Below, piece by piece: positions 26,500 to 36,192 of a DNA stretch of 64,000 bases. Every line of letters begins with the position of its first letter. Positions within the stretch are counted from its first letter, which is position 1. This DNA comes from JACVRW01 sp963814095 (lineage in GTDB: Bacteria; Actinomycetota; Thermoleophilia; Solirubrobacterales; Thermoleophilaceae), in contig CAWFBT010000027.1 of NCBI GenBank assembly GCA_963814095.1, positions 360,462-424,461 on the forward strand. The letters are read 5' to 3'. The notes beneath the pieces were generated by a model. It did not search any database. It was not told the origin of the DNA and saw only the letters and a program-made list of their open reading frames with translations. The position numbers were made by a program, and so were the translations under genes.

Positions 26500-27439
26500 G
26501 ATGGGTGCGCGCGGCTGGGAGCTCGCTTGGCGCCAGCACTGGGCGATCTCGCGTGCGCAGTTGCTGGCTCTCGGCCTCGGCGCCGAGGCGATCAGGCACC
26601 GGCTGGCCGACGGCCGGCTCCATCGATGGCGCTGGAGAGGTGTCTATGCCGTCGGCCGACCGGACTTGAGCCGGCACGGAGGCTGGACGGCGGCGCTGCT
26701 CGCGTGTGGTCCCGCCTCGGTGCTGAGCCACGAGAGCGCCGCTGCGCTCTGGGGTGTCATCCCTTACAGCCCCGGCCTCATCGACGTATCGCTCCCGCTG
26801 CACATTGCCCGGCGCCGACCGGGCATCTGCGCGCATCGCCGCGTCACGGTGCTGGCGGAGCACCGCGTCCTCCGCGATCGCATTCCCGTGACGGACATCG
26901 CCTGCACGCTGGTCGACCTCTCGGCGCGCGTCCGGCGCCCGACCCTCGAGAGGGCTGTGAACGAGGCCGACAGGCTCGATCTGATCGACCCGGAGGCGTT
27001 GCGCGACGCGCTCGAGCGCTCCGGCCCGCGACCGGGCGTTCGGGCGCTGCGCGCCTTGCTGGATCGCCAGACATTCAGGCTCACGGACTCAGAGCTCGAG
27101 CGCCTTCTCCTGAGGATCGCCCGACGGGCGGGCCTGGGGTTGCCGGAGACCGGGGTCTCGCTGAACGGTTTCGAGGTCGACTTCCATTGGCCGGATCTGG
27201 GCCTCGTCGTCGAGACCGACGGCCTGCGATATCACCGCACCCCGGCTCAACAGGGGCGCGATCGCCTGAGAGACCAGGCGCACGTCGCCGCCGGCCTGAC
27301 GCCGCTCCGTTTCACCCACGGGCAGGTGCGCTTCGAGCCCGCGCACGTCGAGACGACGCTGCGGGACGTGGCGCAGCGATTGGAGAGTTCGCGGGGTCAG
27401 GGCCCCACGAACCGTTCAATCGATGGCGTCGCCGCCTAG
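26477..27439 (+). CDS. DUF559 (Vsr-like nuclease fold) protein with AbiEi-type N-terminal region
   Basis: 320 residues. The N-terminus has a winged-helix, AbiEi-like layout (WAISRAQLLALGLGAEAIRHRLADGRLHRW, then GVYAVGRP, then HESAAALWG). The C-terminal part carries the DUF559/restriction-endonuclease-like core: EVDFHWPDLGLVVETDG, YHRTPAQQGRDRLRDQ and TPLRFTHGQV, with Asp and Glu in positions suited to metal binding. Such genes occur singly, without a partner toxin. Both ends of this gene lie within related hairpin sequences, so it may be a mobile or domesticated unit. Activity is unproven. Confidence 0.8.
   Translation: MDPRSLQWMGARGWELAWRQHWAISRAQLLALGLGAEAIRHRLADGRLHRWRWRGVYAVGRPDLSRHGGWTAALLACGPASVLSHESAAALWGVIPYSPGLIDVSLPLHIARRRPGICAHRRVTVLAEHRVLRDRIPVTDIACTLVDLSARVRRPTLERAVNEADRLDLIDPEALRDALERSGPRPGVRALRALLDRQTFRLTDSELERLLLRIARRAGLGLPETGVSLNGFEVDFHWPDLGLVVETDGLRYHRTPAQQGRDRLRDQAHVAAGLTPLRFTHGQVRFEPAHVETTLRDVAQRLESSRGQGPTNRSIDGVAA
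27378..27426. repeat. Degenerate 3' copy of the DUF559 hairpin
   Basis: CGATTG (27378-27383) and CAATCG (27417-27422) form the outer stem; TTCG/CGAA and GGGG/CCCC form the inner one. Bases 27393-27426 match 26471-26504 in direct orientation at 28 of 34 positions by my count. The stop codon follows 11 bases later. Confidence 0.7.
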
Positions 27440-28006
27440 ATCAGCTCGGCGATCATCACCGCCGTGCCGAACAGCGCCGCGGCGCCGAAGATGGCCGCCA
27501 CGAGCGGGAATCGGCGGGCCGCCGTGGATCCCCGTCTCGTGGACGGCCGCGTGCCCCTTGCCGCGCTTGAGCAGCCAGCGGTTGAGCGGGAACGCGAACA
27601 GCGCCGCGACCGCGAGCGCGAAGGCGAGGCTGCCCCAGAACAGCACGTCGCCGAGGCCGGCCTCCATCGCTCCGGGGATCACGAGCAGGATCACGTTGTC
27701 GACGATCTCCATCACCGCGATCGAGAGCGTGTCCGACGCGAGTGCAATCGGGATGACGGTGGCCAGCGCGAGGCCGGCCCGCAGCAGCGGCAGGCTGGTC
27801 AACCCGTAGCCGAACAAGAAGGCGAGCCCGATCGCGAGCGCGATCGTTGCGAGGTCCGACCAGCCGAGCGCCGTGCCGATCAGCACACCGAGCACCTCGC
27901 CGATCGCGCAGCCGGTCAGGCAGTGGAGCGTCGCGCTCGCGGCGACCGTGTCGAGCTCGCGGCCGCTGGTCGGGAGCGTGTGGTGATGATGCTGAGCGGC
28001 TTCCAT
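27436..28006 (-). CDS. DUF4396 membrane protein with His-rich N-terminus, frame break at about 27510
   Basis: About 190 residues. The N-terminus has HHHH, then TLHCLTGCAIGEVLGVLIGTALGW, the signature of DUF4396. Three to four transmembrane helices follow. The last helix, FPLVAAIFGAAALFGTAVMI ending AELI, is read one base out of register after HGGPP, so a one-base indel at 27509-27513 is inferred; without it the C-terminus is Arg/Gly nonsense. The true stop at 27436-27438 overlaps the DUF559 stop. A CsoR-like operator lies 14 bases upstream of the ATG, so copper (or a similar metal) control is likely. Metal transport or handling is inferred from this and the histidines. Confidence 0.8.
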
Positions 28007-28020
28007 GGTGTCAGCCTAGC

Positions 28021-28037
28021 ATACCCCCTAGGGGTAT
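28021..28037. promoter_or_regulatory. CsoR-type operator palindrome
   Basis: ATACCCCCTAGGGGTAT: ATACCCC and GGGGTAT around CTA. Paired C4/G4 tracts flanked by TA are the known binding pattern of CsoR/RcnR-family metal-sensing repressors. It sits between the divergent DUF4396 and secreted-protein genes. Confidence 0.65.
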
Positions 28038-28090
28038 TGCGACCGGAAGCAGCTTCTCGCCAAAGGCGAATTACCTGTTGCGAGGCGGGG

Positions 28091-28096
28091 TACGAT
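28091..28096 (+). promoter_or_regulatory. Candidate -10 box (TACGAT), leaderless
   Basis: Nine bases separate TACGAT from ATG 28106 and no Shine-Dalgarno is present. Confidence 0.35.
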
Positions 28097-28105
28097 GCCG
28101 CCCAG

Positions 28106-30332
28106 ATGCGGCGGCTGACGTTCTCCCTGGCGGTGCTGGTCACAGTGCTCGCCGCCGCTCCGGGTGCGTCGGCCCAGGGGCCCGACGGGCAGGGCACGGA
28201 CCACTTCGTGACGATCGTCGCCCGTCAATGTCCTGAGTACACGGACATCACCGCCAACCGGGCGCGAAACGACATCCAGGAGAGCCTCAAGGACCTCGGG
28301 CCCGATACGCCGTACGACGCCGGCGAGCCGATCGATCCGGACATCGAGGCGGACAGCCAGCGCAACTGCACCCCGCTGCCGAACTGGCGCTTCACGCTCG
28401 GCACCGGCTACCAGTCACAGGCGGTGGAGGGCCCGTGGGGCAAGCTCTCGATCGTCACCGACCCCTACGACACAGACGTCGTGACGCAGCCGGAGACGCC
28501 GCTGCTCGACTACGAGGGCAGGCCGGTCGGCGACGACACGATCGAGGCTGCGGTTACGATCGAGCTGACCCAGGAGCAGCTGGATCGAGCGGGGAGCGGG
28601 AACAGCTTCTGGATCCAGGGCGGCACCACGACGGACCCGATCCTGGACCAGCAGTACCCGGACGAGTACGGCTTCGGGGCGCTGCGCTGCGCGATCGACA
28701 ACCTGAACGGCGACAACGTCGAGTGGATGAGCTACCCGTCCGGCACCGAGCACATCTTCTGTTACGCCTACTACGTCACGCCGCCGCCGACGAGCGGCAC
28801 GATCATCATCCGCAAGGAGGTCAGCGATCCGCCGGGCGCCGACCAGAACTTCCAGTTCGGCGGGAATCTCACCTTCAACGCCGACGGCCGCTTCGACCTG
28901 AACGTCCAGGACGGCAACGCCGCGAGTCAGACCTTCTACCGCGCGGAGACGGGCACGGGCGTCCCCTGGACGGTCCGCGAGCTGGTCCCGCCGGGGTGGA
29001 ACCTCGAGAACCTGGCCTGTGAGAGCCCCGGAGCGAGCACCGAGGTGGTGACTCAGGCCACGGCGTCCGCGGTCATCAACCTCGCCGCGGGTGACACGGT
29101 CACCTGCACGTACACGGACGAGTTCCGGGTGCCGGCCGGGGAGTTCTACCTCGGCAAGATCACGCTCGGCGGCACCGGCATCTTCGACTTCCGCGTCTTC
29201 CCGGTCGGCGGCGGAGAGGAGCAGAGGGCGCGCGCCGAGACCAGGCGACGGATCGTGCCGGTGCTGGCGCAGCCCGCTCCGCTGGAGGTCGCGCCGGGCC
29301 TCTATCGCGTCGTCGAGGACCTGCCGGACAGCAGGCGCGGCAGCTGGGACGTCTTCAGGGTCTGGTGCGGCGGGCGCCAGCTCGGCAGCACCGGTCCGCA
29401 GGCGCCCGACAGCGCGGTCGTGAGGATCCGCGACCAGGAGGGCTCGGCCTGCCTGTTCGTCAACCGCTTCACGCCGGCCGGCGGTCTCTCCATCTACAAG
29501 ACCACGGTCGGCGGCGCCGGCAGCTTCGACTACGCGATCACGCCACTGCGCGACCAGGCCACGGTCTACAACCAGTCGGCCACCACCACGCGAGCGCTGC
29601 GGCCCGTGCGTGCCCGCGGCGACTCCACGGAGCACATCGAGCTGGGCGGCTACGTGATCCAGGAGATCAGCCCCGGCGGCAGAAGACGGCGACTGGCAGC
29701 TGGGGCTCGTCGTCTGCGACGGCAGGGTCGTTCCGGCGATCGAGGGTCGCGCGATCGTCAGGCTGAGCGTGCGGAACCCGGTCAAGCGCTGCGGCTTCGT
29801 CAACGTCTTCACGCCGGACCCGCCCGACCCGCCCAACCCGCCCGATCCGGGTCCCCCGGGCCCGAACCCCGCCCCGAACGTGCCGGACCCGGATCTCGTC
29901 ATCAGCAAGCAGGCGGATCGGCCGGTGGCCGCTGTCGGCGAGCGCGTGACCTACACGGTGACGATCGAGAACCGCGGTCCGGTGGGGGCCGAGGACGTCG
30001 TGCTGGGCGAGGCCCCTGAGCTGGGCCAGGCCTTCGCCTCTGTCCGCGGCCGGGCCGCAAGCAGCTGTGGGCGCCAAATCGTCTTCCAGCGCAAGGCCGT
30101 GGTGTGCCGCGTGGGTGACCTGGCTGCGGGCGCAAGCAGGACGTTCAGCTTCGAGACCCGGATGACTCCGTCGGCGGGCCGGATCGTGACCAACGTCGCC
30201 GTCGTCGGCTCCTCGACGCCGGAGCGGCGCGCCCGAAACAACGTGGCCGGGGCGTTTGTCCGGGTGCGCGGCGCGGGCTGCGCGTCGGCGTCCGCGGCTC
30301 GCACGCGCCCGGTCGCCCGCGCAGCCTGCTGA
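28106..30332 (+). CDS. Secreted protein with SpaA-like and DUF11 domains, frame break at about 29680
   Basis: About 741 residues. The signal peptide (MRRLTFSLAVLVTVLAAAPGASA) is followed by a novel 200-residue region rich in Asp/Tyr/Trp. Then come prealbumin/SpaA-like repeats, each ending in a phrase such as TCTYTDEF, CLFVNRFTP or CGFVNVFTP. A Pro-rich hinge (DPPDPPNPPDPGPPGP) leads to one DUF11 domain (DLVISKQADRPVAAVGERVTYTVTIENRG). After EISPGG the frame moves by one base and resumes as EDGDWQLGLVVCDGR. There is no LPxTG or anchor. Probably a cell-surface or released adhesin-like protein. Confidence 0.8.
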
Positions 30333-30339
30333 GTCCTCG

Positions 30340-31648
30340 GTGACGGCGGTGCGCGTCGCCGAGCTGGTCGAGCGCGAGCGGCGCGTGCTCCGCGAGCGAA
30401 CTCCCGGCTCGGAAGCGCTGTTCCGGCGCGCGCAGCGAACGCTCCCTGGCGGGGTCGCGTCCTCGTTCCAGCGCCGCGAGCCCTGGCCCGTCTACGTGAG
30501 CCGTGGCCAGGGCGCGCGGGTGTGGGATGTCGACGGCAACGAGTACATCGACTTTCACAACGGCTTCAGCGCGATGGTGCAGGGGCATGCGCACCCCGCC
30601 ATACGAGCGGCCGTCGAGCGCCGGCTCGCCCTCGGCACCCACTTCGGGGCGCCCACGGAGGAGGCGGTGGCGGTGTCCGAGGAGCTCGCGCGCCGCTTCG
30701 GCCTACCGAGCTGGCGCTTCACGAACTCCGGGACCGAGTCCACGATGGACGCGATCCGCATCGCCCGCGCCTATACCGGCCGCGACGACATCGTGAAGGT
30801 CGCCGGGGCCTACCACGGCCACCACGACCCGGTGATGGTGGGCGTGCGCACGGAGATGGCGCTGCCCTGGGGAGAGGGGATCCCGCAGTCCACCGCCGAG
30901 CAGACGCACCTGGTCGAGTGGGGCGACGTCGCGGGCCTCGAGCGCCGCCTCGCCGAGCTTGCCGCCGGCGACCGGGCGCCCGCCTGCGTGATCGTCGAGC
31001 CGGTGATGATGAGAGGCAGGGTGACGCCCGCCTCCACCCGGCTACCTCGAAGCCGCCCGCGAGATCGCTCGCGCGCACGGCACCCTCTTGATCTTCGACG
31101 AAGTCAAGACGGGGCTCACCATCGCGGCGGGCGGCGCCAGCGAGCGCTTCGGCGTGAGGCCGGACATGGTCGCGCTCGCCAAGGCACTCGGCGGCGGACT
31201 GCCCTCGGGTGCGATCGGGATGACCGACAGCGTGGCGAATTACGTGGAGACCGGCCGCGTCCACCAGGTCGGCACGTTCAACGGCAACCCGCTCTCGATG
31301 GCGGCGGCGCGAGCCAGTCTCGAAGACGTGCTCACGCCGGCCGCATACGACCATCTGGAGGCGCTGGGCGAGCGCATGCGGGCAGGCTGCCAGGCGCTGA
31401 TCGACGGGCATGGCCTGCCGGCCGAAGCGGTCGCGCTCGGCTCGAAGGGCTGCGTCCGCCACGACACCGAGGTCGGCGAGCTGATCTGGCTCTGGTCGCT
31501 CAACCGCGGCCTCTTCGTGACCCCGGGCGAGCAGGAGTGGAGCGTGACGGTCGCCCATGACGACGCCGCCGTGGACCGTTACGTAGAGGTGTTCGCGGAG
31601 CTCGCGGCCGCGCTCAGCCCACGACCGTCCGGCTCTGCTCGCGCATGA
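30340..31648 (+). CDS. Class III PLP aminotransferase (glutamate-1-semialdehyde aminomutase-like), frame break at about 31030
   Basis: About 435 residues. LFRRAQRTLPGGVASSFQ and YVSRGQGARVWDVDGNEYIDF are the GSAM-like N-terminus. FTNSGTEST binds PLP phosphate, IFDEVKTG holds the PLP-ring Asp, and LAKALGGGLPSGAIG holds the Schiff-base Lys. Only the first half is in the first frame; after VTPAS the protein resumes one base later as GYLEAAREIARAHG. The flanking gene set is not haem synthesis, so this is more likely an omega- or beta-amino acid transaminase of the GSAM-like group. GTG 30340 is the likely start; GTG 30349 is possible. Confidence 0.82.
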
Positions 31649-33155
31649 ACTGAGGCAGATACCAGGGGCCGAGCCCGCCCTTGCCGGTCGTGCCGCTCGA
31701 CTTCCAGCCCGCGAAGGTCTGGGTGCCGGGCCAGGCGCCGGTGGTGGCGCCCGCGCGCCGGTTCACGTAGACGACGCCGGCCTCGATCTCCGTCAGGAAG
31801 CGCGTTTTCTCGGCGGGGTCCTCGCTGAAGACGCCTGCGGTCAGTCCGTACGCAGGTGCGTTCGCTTCGGCGAGCGCCTCGTCGAACGAGCTCACGCGGG
31901 TGACGGTCACGAACGGCAGGAAGAGCTCGTCGCGCTCGAGCCGGTGGCCCTTCGGCAGCCCACTCACGACCGTCGGCTCGACGAAATGCCCGGGCCGCTC
32001 GGGCCGGCCGCCGCCGGCCGCGACCTCGCCGTCGCGGCGGGCGTCGTCGACCGCGGTCTCGAAGCGCGCCGAGCTCACCTCGTTGATCACGGGTCCGAGG
32101 AAGGCATCGCGCTCGGAGGGGTCACCGAGCTTCAGGCCGCCGCTGAACTCGGCGAGCCGCTCGACGAACTCGTCGTGCACGTCGTCGAGCACGATCGCGC
32201 GCGAGCAGGCGCTGCACTTCTGGCCCGAGAGCCCGAACGCCGAGCGCGCGACCCCCTCCGCGGCGCCCTCGAGATCGGCGCTGGACGTCACGATCGCCGG
32301 GTTCTTGCCGCCCATCTCGGTGAGCGCGGGGCGCGCGTAGGGCCCGTCCTGCAGCTTGCGGGCGATCGCCCTGCCGACCTCGGCCGAGCCCGTGAAGGCC
32401 ACACCGTCGATCGCTCCTTCGACGAGCGCGCGGCCTGTCGCCGGGCCGCCGTGGACGACGTTCAGCACGCCCGCCGGCAGGTCCGCATCGCGAGCGATCT
32501 CGCCGAGGATCGCGCCCGACCAGGGCGCCTCCTCGGAGGGCTTCAGTACGACCGTGTTGCCGGCGATCAGCGCCGCGCTCAGCATGTTGACTCCGAGCGC
32601 GACGGGGAAGTTGAACGGCGAGATCACCGCGAAGACGCCGTAGGGCAGCAGCACGTCGGTGTTGCGCTCGCCCTCGACGAAGCTCTGGAGCGGCCTGACG
32701 TAGCCGTCGTTCTGCTCCATCAGGTCGGCGTACGTCGTGATCAGGTCCACCGCCTCCTGGACCTCGAGGATCGACTCGGTGCGCGTCTTGCCGGTCTCGA
32801 GGCTGGCGACCGCGGCGAGCTCGAGATGGCGCTCGCCGATCCCGCGCGCCACCGCTCGCATGTGCTCGCAGCGCTCTCCATGAGGAGTGGCCGCCCAGGC
32901 AGGCTCGGCGGCCCGTGCCGCGGCCACGGCGCGGCTCACGATCTGCGGCGTGCCGTCATGCGCGCGGCTCGCCACGTTGCCCTCGGCGGCGGGGTCGAAG
33001 CGGCTGAAGGTGTCGCCGGCGACTTCGTCCTCAGCGCCGATCAGGTGCGGGAGCGGCTCGTTCGAAGCGGCGCGCGCCTCGGCGAGCTTCGACTCGAATT
33101 CCTCGTCGGTGTCGCCCGCGAGCGCGCCGCTCGTGTACGTCAGACGCGTGCTCAT
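31614..33155 (-). CDS. Aldehyde dehydrogenase, probable 1-pyrroline-5-carboxylate dehydrogenase type
   Basis: 513 residues, complete NAD(P) aldehyde dehydrogenase: FNFPVALG, VVLKPSEEAPWSG, FTGSAEVGR, catalytic Glu in TEMGGKNPA and catalytic Cys in SGQKCSACSRAI. The 80-residue N-terminal extension and the end TGKGGLGPWYLPQFMREQSRTVV are the pattern of actinobacterial P5C/L-glutamate-semialdehyde dehydrogenases. It would complete proline degradation with the proline dehydrogenase at 62841-63722. The specificity call is from memory of family patterns. Convergent with the aminotransferase, overlapping 35 bases. Confidence 0.85.
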   Translation of the reverse strand: MSTRLTYTSGALAGDTDEEFESKLAEARAASNEPLPHLIGAEDEVAGDTFSRFDPAAEGNVASRAHDGTPQIVSRAVAAARAAEPAWAATPHGERCEHMRAVARGIGERHLELAAVASLETGKTRTESILEVQEAVDLITTYADLMEQNDGYVRPLQSFVEGERNTDVLLPYGVFAVISPFNFPVALGVNMLSAALIAGNTVVLKPSEEAPWSGAILGEIARDADLPAGVLNVVHGGPATGRALVEGAIDGVAFTGSAEVGRAIARKLQDGPYARPALTEMGGKNPAIVTSSADLEGAAEGVARSAFGLSGQKCSACSRAIVLDDVHDEFVERLAEFSGGLKLGDPSERDAFLGPVINEVSSARFETAVDDARRDGEVAAGGGRPERPGHFVEPTVVSGLPKGHRLERDELFLPFVTVTRVSSFDEALAEANAPAYGLTAGVFSEDPAEKTRFLTEIEAGVVYVNRRAGATTGAWPGTQTFAGWKSSGTTGKGGLGPWYLPQFMREQSRTVVG

Positions 33156-33160
33156 GGCCG

Positions 33161-33166
33161 TAGACT
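33161..33166 (+). promoter_or_regulatory. Candidate -10 box (TAGACT), leaderless
   Basis: Nine bases separate TAGACT from the TTG start at 33176. The divergent aldehyde dehydrogenase ATG is at 33155, so the two promoters overlap. Confidence 0.35.
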
Positions 33167-33175
33167 CGCACAGCC

Positions 33176-35164
33176 TTGCCCGCTCGCACCGAGTTCCCTC
33201 GTGCCGTCAGGCGCATCGACCACACCTGGATCCCGATGTCCGACGGCACCCGGCTCGCCGCGCGAATCTGGCTGCCCGAGGACGCCGAGCAGGACCCTGT
33301 CCCCGCGATCCTCGAGTACCTCCCTTACCGCAAGGGCGACGCCTTCGCGAAGCGCGACTCGTACCATCACCCGTACTTCGCCGGCTTCGGCTACGCGGGC
33401 GTCCGCGTTGACCTGCGCGGGAGCGGCGACTCGGACGGCATCCTGCTCGACGAGTACCTGACGCAGGAGCAGGACGACGGGCTCGAGGTGATCGCCTGGC
33501 TCGCCGAGCAGCCCTGGTGCAGCGGCACGGTCGGCATGTTCGGGATCTCCTGGGGCGGCTTCAACGGCCTGCAGCTGGCGGCCCGCCGCCCCCCCGCGCT
33601 TAAGGCCGTGATCTCGATGTGCGCGAGCGACGACCGCTACTCCGACGACGTCCACTACGTCGGCGGCTGCGTGCTGGGCGTGGACATGCTGCCGTGGGCG
33701 GCCACCATGCTGACCCTGAGCGCCCAGCCGCCCGACCCCGCCGCGGTAGGCGACGGCTGGCGTGAGACCTGGTTCCGGCGCATGGAGGAGACGCCCTCCT
33801 ACATCGAGGCCTGGCTCGGCCACCAGCGCCGCGACGACTACTGGCGCCACGGCTCCGTCTGCGAGGACTACTCGCAGATCGAGGCGGCCGTGTACGCGGT
33901 CGGCGGCTGGGCGGACGGCTACTCGAACGCGGTCCCGCGGCTCGTTGCCGGGCTGCCCGGCCCGCGCAAGGGGCTGATCGGCCCCTGGTCGCACGCGTTT
34001 CCGCAGGACGGCGAGCCCGGTCCCACCATCGGCTACCTGCAGGAGTGCCTGCGCTGGTGGGACCAGTGGCTCAAGGGGATCGACACCGGCATCGCGGACG
34101 AGCCCGTGCTGCGCGCCTGGGTGCAGGACTCGCTGCCGCCGGCCGACCACTACGCCGAGCGGCCGGGTCGCTGGGTCACGGAGGCCGAGTGGCCGTCGCA
34201 CTCGATCGAAGTGCGCGAGCTCGACTTGCCGGGTGTGTTCCCGCTCGAGCACAGGAGCGTCGAGTCGACCGGCGCCGACGCCGGCGCCTGGTGCGCGGAC
34301 GGCGGCCAGGGCGACTGGCCGCCGGACCAGCGCGCGGAGGACGCCCGCTCGGCGCTCTTCACCTTTCCGGCGCTCGACGAGCAGCCCTTCGACATCCTCG
34401 GCTTCCCGGAGGTCGAGCTCACGCTCGAGTCGGACCGGCCCGAGGCGATCGTGGCCGTTCGCCTCTGCACCGTCGCCCCGGACGGCTCCTCGCTTCTGGT
34501 CACCCGCGGGGTCCTCAACCTGACCCACCGCGAGGGCCACGACAGCGTGATGCCGCTCGAGCCGGGCCGGCTCTACGACGCGACCGTCCGGCTCGACGCG
34601 ATCGGCCACCAGGTGCCCGCCGGCCACCGCCTCCAGGTGGCGGTGTCGAGCGCGTACTGGCCCTGGGCCTGGCCCTCCCCGCAGCCGGTCACGCTGACGA
34701 TCCAGGACGGTCGCCTGCGGCTGCCCGTGCGCCCGCGCCGCGACGAGCCCGAGCCGCCGCCCTTCGGGCCGCCCGAGTGGGCTGAGCCGCTCGCGGTCGA
34801 GACGATCCAGCCCGCGCCGACGCGCCGCGAGCAGCGCCACGATCCCGAGAGCGGCGCCCACGAGACGGTCTTCGAGTGGGATGTCGGCGGCCGCCGCCGG
34901 CTCGTCGAGGCGCGCACCGAGATGGACGACACGAGCGTCACGAGCTACCGGATCGTCGACGGCGACCCGCTCTCGGCCGCGGTCGAGTCACGCTGCAGCT
35001 CGACGCTCGCGCGTGACTCCTGGAACGCCCGCGTAGACACGCAGAGCACGATGACCTCGACGGCAACCGAGTTCATCGTCAACCAGCGCCTCGACGCCTA
35101 TGAGGGCGACGAGAAGGTCTACTCGCGCACGTGGGAGCTGTCGTTCCCGCGCGACGGCGTCTGA
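33176..35164 (+). CDS. CocE/NonD-family serine hydrolase (X-Pro dipeptidyl-peptidase S15-like)
   Basis: 662 residues. The alpha/beta-hydrolase core (about 10-310) has YLPYRKGD, the oxyanion region DLRGSGDSDG and nucleophile elbow GISWGG, with a distal His in GPWSHAFP. The C-terminal jelly-roll (about 340-580) is typical of CocE and S15 peptidases (FGFPEVELTLESD, then VPAGHRLQVAVSSAYWPW). It hydrolyses esters or X-Pro peptide bonds. No signal peptide. Start TTG 33176; upstream in-frame codons are used by the divergent gene. Confidence 0.88.
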   Translation: MPARTEFPRAVRRIDHTWIPMSDGTRLAARIWLPEDAEQDPVPAILEYLPYRKGDAFAKRDSYHHPYFAGFGYAGVRVDLRGSGDSDGILLDEYLTQEQDDGLEVIAWLAEQPWCSGTVGMFGISWGGFNGLQLAARRPPALKAVISMCASDDRYSDDVHYVGGCVLGVDMLPWAATMLTLSAQPPDPAAVGDGWRETWFRRMEETPSYIEAWLGHQRRDDYWRHGSVCEDYSQIEAAVYAVGGWADGYSNAVPRLVAGLPGPRKGLIGPWSHAFPQDGEPGPTIGYLQECLRWWDQWLKGIDTGIADEPVLRAWVQDSLPPADHYAERPGRWVTEAEWPSHSIEVRELDLPGVFPLEHRSVESTGADAGAWCADGGQGDWPPDQRAEDARSALFTFPALDEQPFDILGFPEVELTLESDRPEAIVAVRLCTVAPDGSSLLVTRGVLNLTHREGHDSVMPLEPGRLYDATVRLDAIGHQVPAGHRLQVAVSSAYWPWAWPSPQPVTLTIQDGRLRLPVRPRRDEPEPPPFGPPEWAEPLAVETIQPAPTRREQRHDPESGAHETVFEWDVGGRRRLVEARTEMDDTSVTSYRIVDGDPLSAAVESRCSSTLARDSWNARVDTQSTMTSTATEFIVNQRLDAYEGDEKVYSRTWELSFPRDGV

Positions 35165-36192
35165 TCGAGCCGCGCCGCGACCCAGCGCTGGAACTCGCCG
35201 ATCAGCTCTTCTGACGGGAGCATCAGGCGGCCGCGCTCGAACGCGCCCGAGCGCATTCCGCGATGAACCGACTCGACGAGGACGCGGTCCTCGTCGCCCA
35301 CCTGGTAGTCGAGCTCGAGGTAGTCGGCGATCCAGTCCGGGTCGCAGTCGGGCCCGAAGAAGTAGTCGAGGAAGCCATCGGTGCTGTCGGTCCCATTCGG
35401 CACGAGTGGGCCGACAGACAGGTTCGCCCGCCCGGGCATCACGTTGACCTTGATGTTCGGCCAGATCAGGTGGAACTGCCCACTGACATGGCCGTTGCCG
35501 TTGGACGAGGCGCCGCGCGGGCTCGCGTAGTGGCTGCCGAAGGTCGGGTGGCGCTCCAGCAGATAGCGATCCGGGCGCACGTCGATCACCTCGCTGAAGC
35601 TCGGGTGCGCGACCGCGCAGTGGTAGCACTCGAGGAAGTTCTCGACGGCGATCTTCCAGTTGGCGCCGAGCGAGAACGACACGCGCTGGTGAAACTCGAG
35701 CGCGTCGAGGTCGAGGCCGGCGCCGCGGACGATCTCGGGCAGCTCCCCGAGCGTCTCGGCAAGCGGCGGCGCCGAGGCGTCGGCGTTCACGAAGACGAGT
35801 GGTCCCCAGGTATCGACCTGGGCGGGTCTGAGGCCGAGCTCGTCGCGGTTGAACCCGGGGTCGGCCTCCGAGCGCGGCGCCGCCCGCAGCTTGCCGTCGA
35901 GGCCGTAGGTCCAGGCGTGGTAGTGGCACTGGAGCGTCGTGCAGGTGCCGCGGCCGGTGACGACCTCGGCGCCGCGGTGGCGGCAGACGTTGACGAACGA
36001 GCGCAGCGTCCCCTCGCGATCGCGGACGACCACCAGGGGCACCTCGCCGACCTGCAGCGTGAGGTAGGAGCCCGGCTCGGCGAGCTCGCCGGTGTGGCCC
36101 GCGTACTGCCACGCGGACGTGAACAGGCGGGCGCGTTCGCGCGCGAGCACTTCGGGATCGGTGTACCAGCTGTAGGGCAGCGTGTCGGTCAT
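35119..36192 (-). CDS. Rieske non-haem iron oxygenase alpha subunit (GbcA-like)
   Basis: 357 residues. Rieske cluster ligands C70/H72 (VCRHRGAE) and C89/H92 (QCHYHAW). The mononuclear iron site is in NFLECYHCAVAHP (H191, H196), the wording found in glycine-betaine and stachydrine demethylase-type oxygenases rather than classic arene dioxygenases. It needs an external reductase, which is not in the window. ATG 36192 overlaps the dppF stop by four bases, making it the last gene of the importer operon, so the imported compound is probably its substrate. It overlaps the convergent hydrolase by 46 bases. Confidence 0.87.
   Translation of the reverse strand: MTDTLPYSWYTDPEVLARERARLFTSAWQYAGHTGELAEPGSYLTLQVGEVPLVVVRDREGTLRSFVNVCRHRGAEVVTGRGTCTTLQCHYHAWTYGLDGKLRAAPRSEADPGFNRDELGLRPAQVDTWGPLVFVNADASAPPLAETLGELPEIVRGAGLDLDALEFHQRVSFSLGANWKIAVENFLECYHCAVAHPSFSEVIDVRPDRYLLERHPTFGSHYASPRGASSNGNGHVSGQFHLIWPNIKVNVMPGRANLSVGPLVPNGTDSTDGFLDYFFGPDCDPDWIADYLELDYQVGDEDRVLVESVHRGMRSGAFERGRLMLPSEELIGEFQRWVAARLDQTPSRGNDSSHVRE

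Noticed and set aside
26477..27439. AbiEi antitoxin of an abortive-infection pair
   Set aside because: No AbiEii-like toxin or any short partner gene adjoins; the C-terminal half is a DUF559 nuclease fold.
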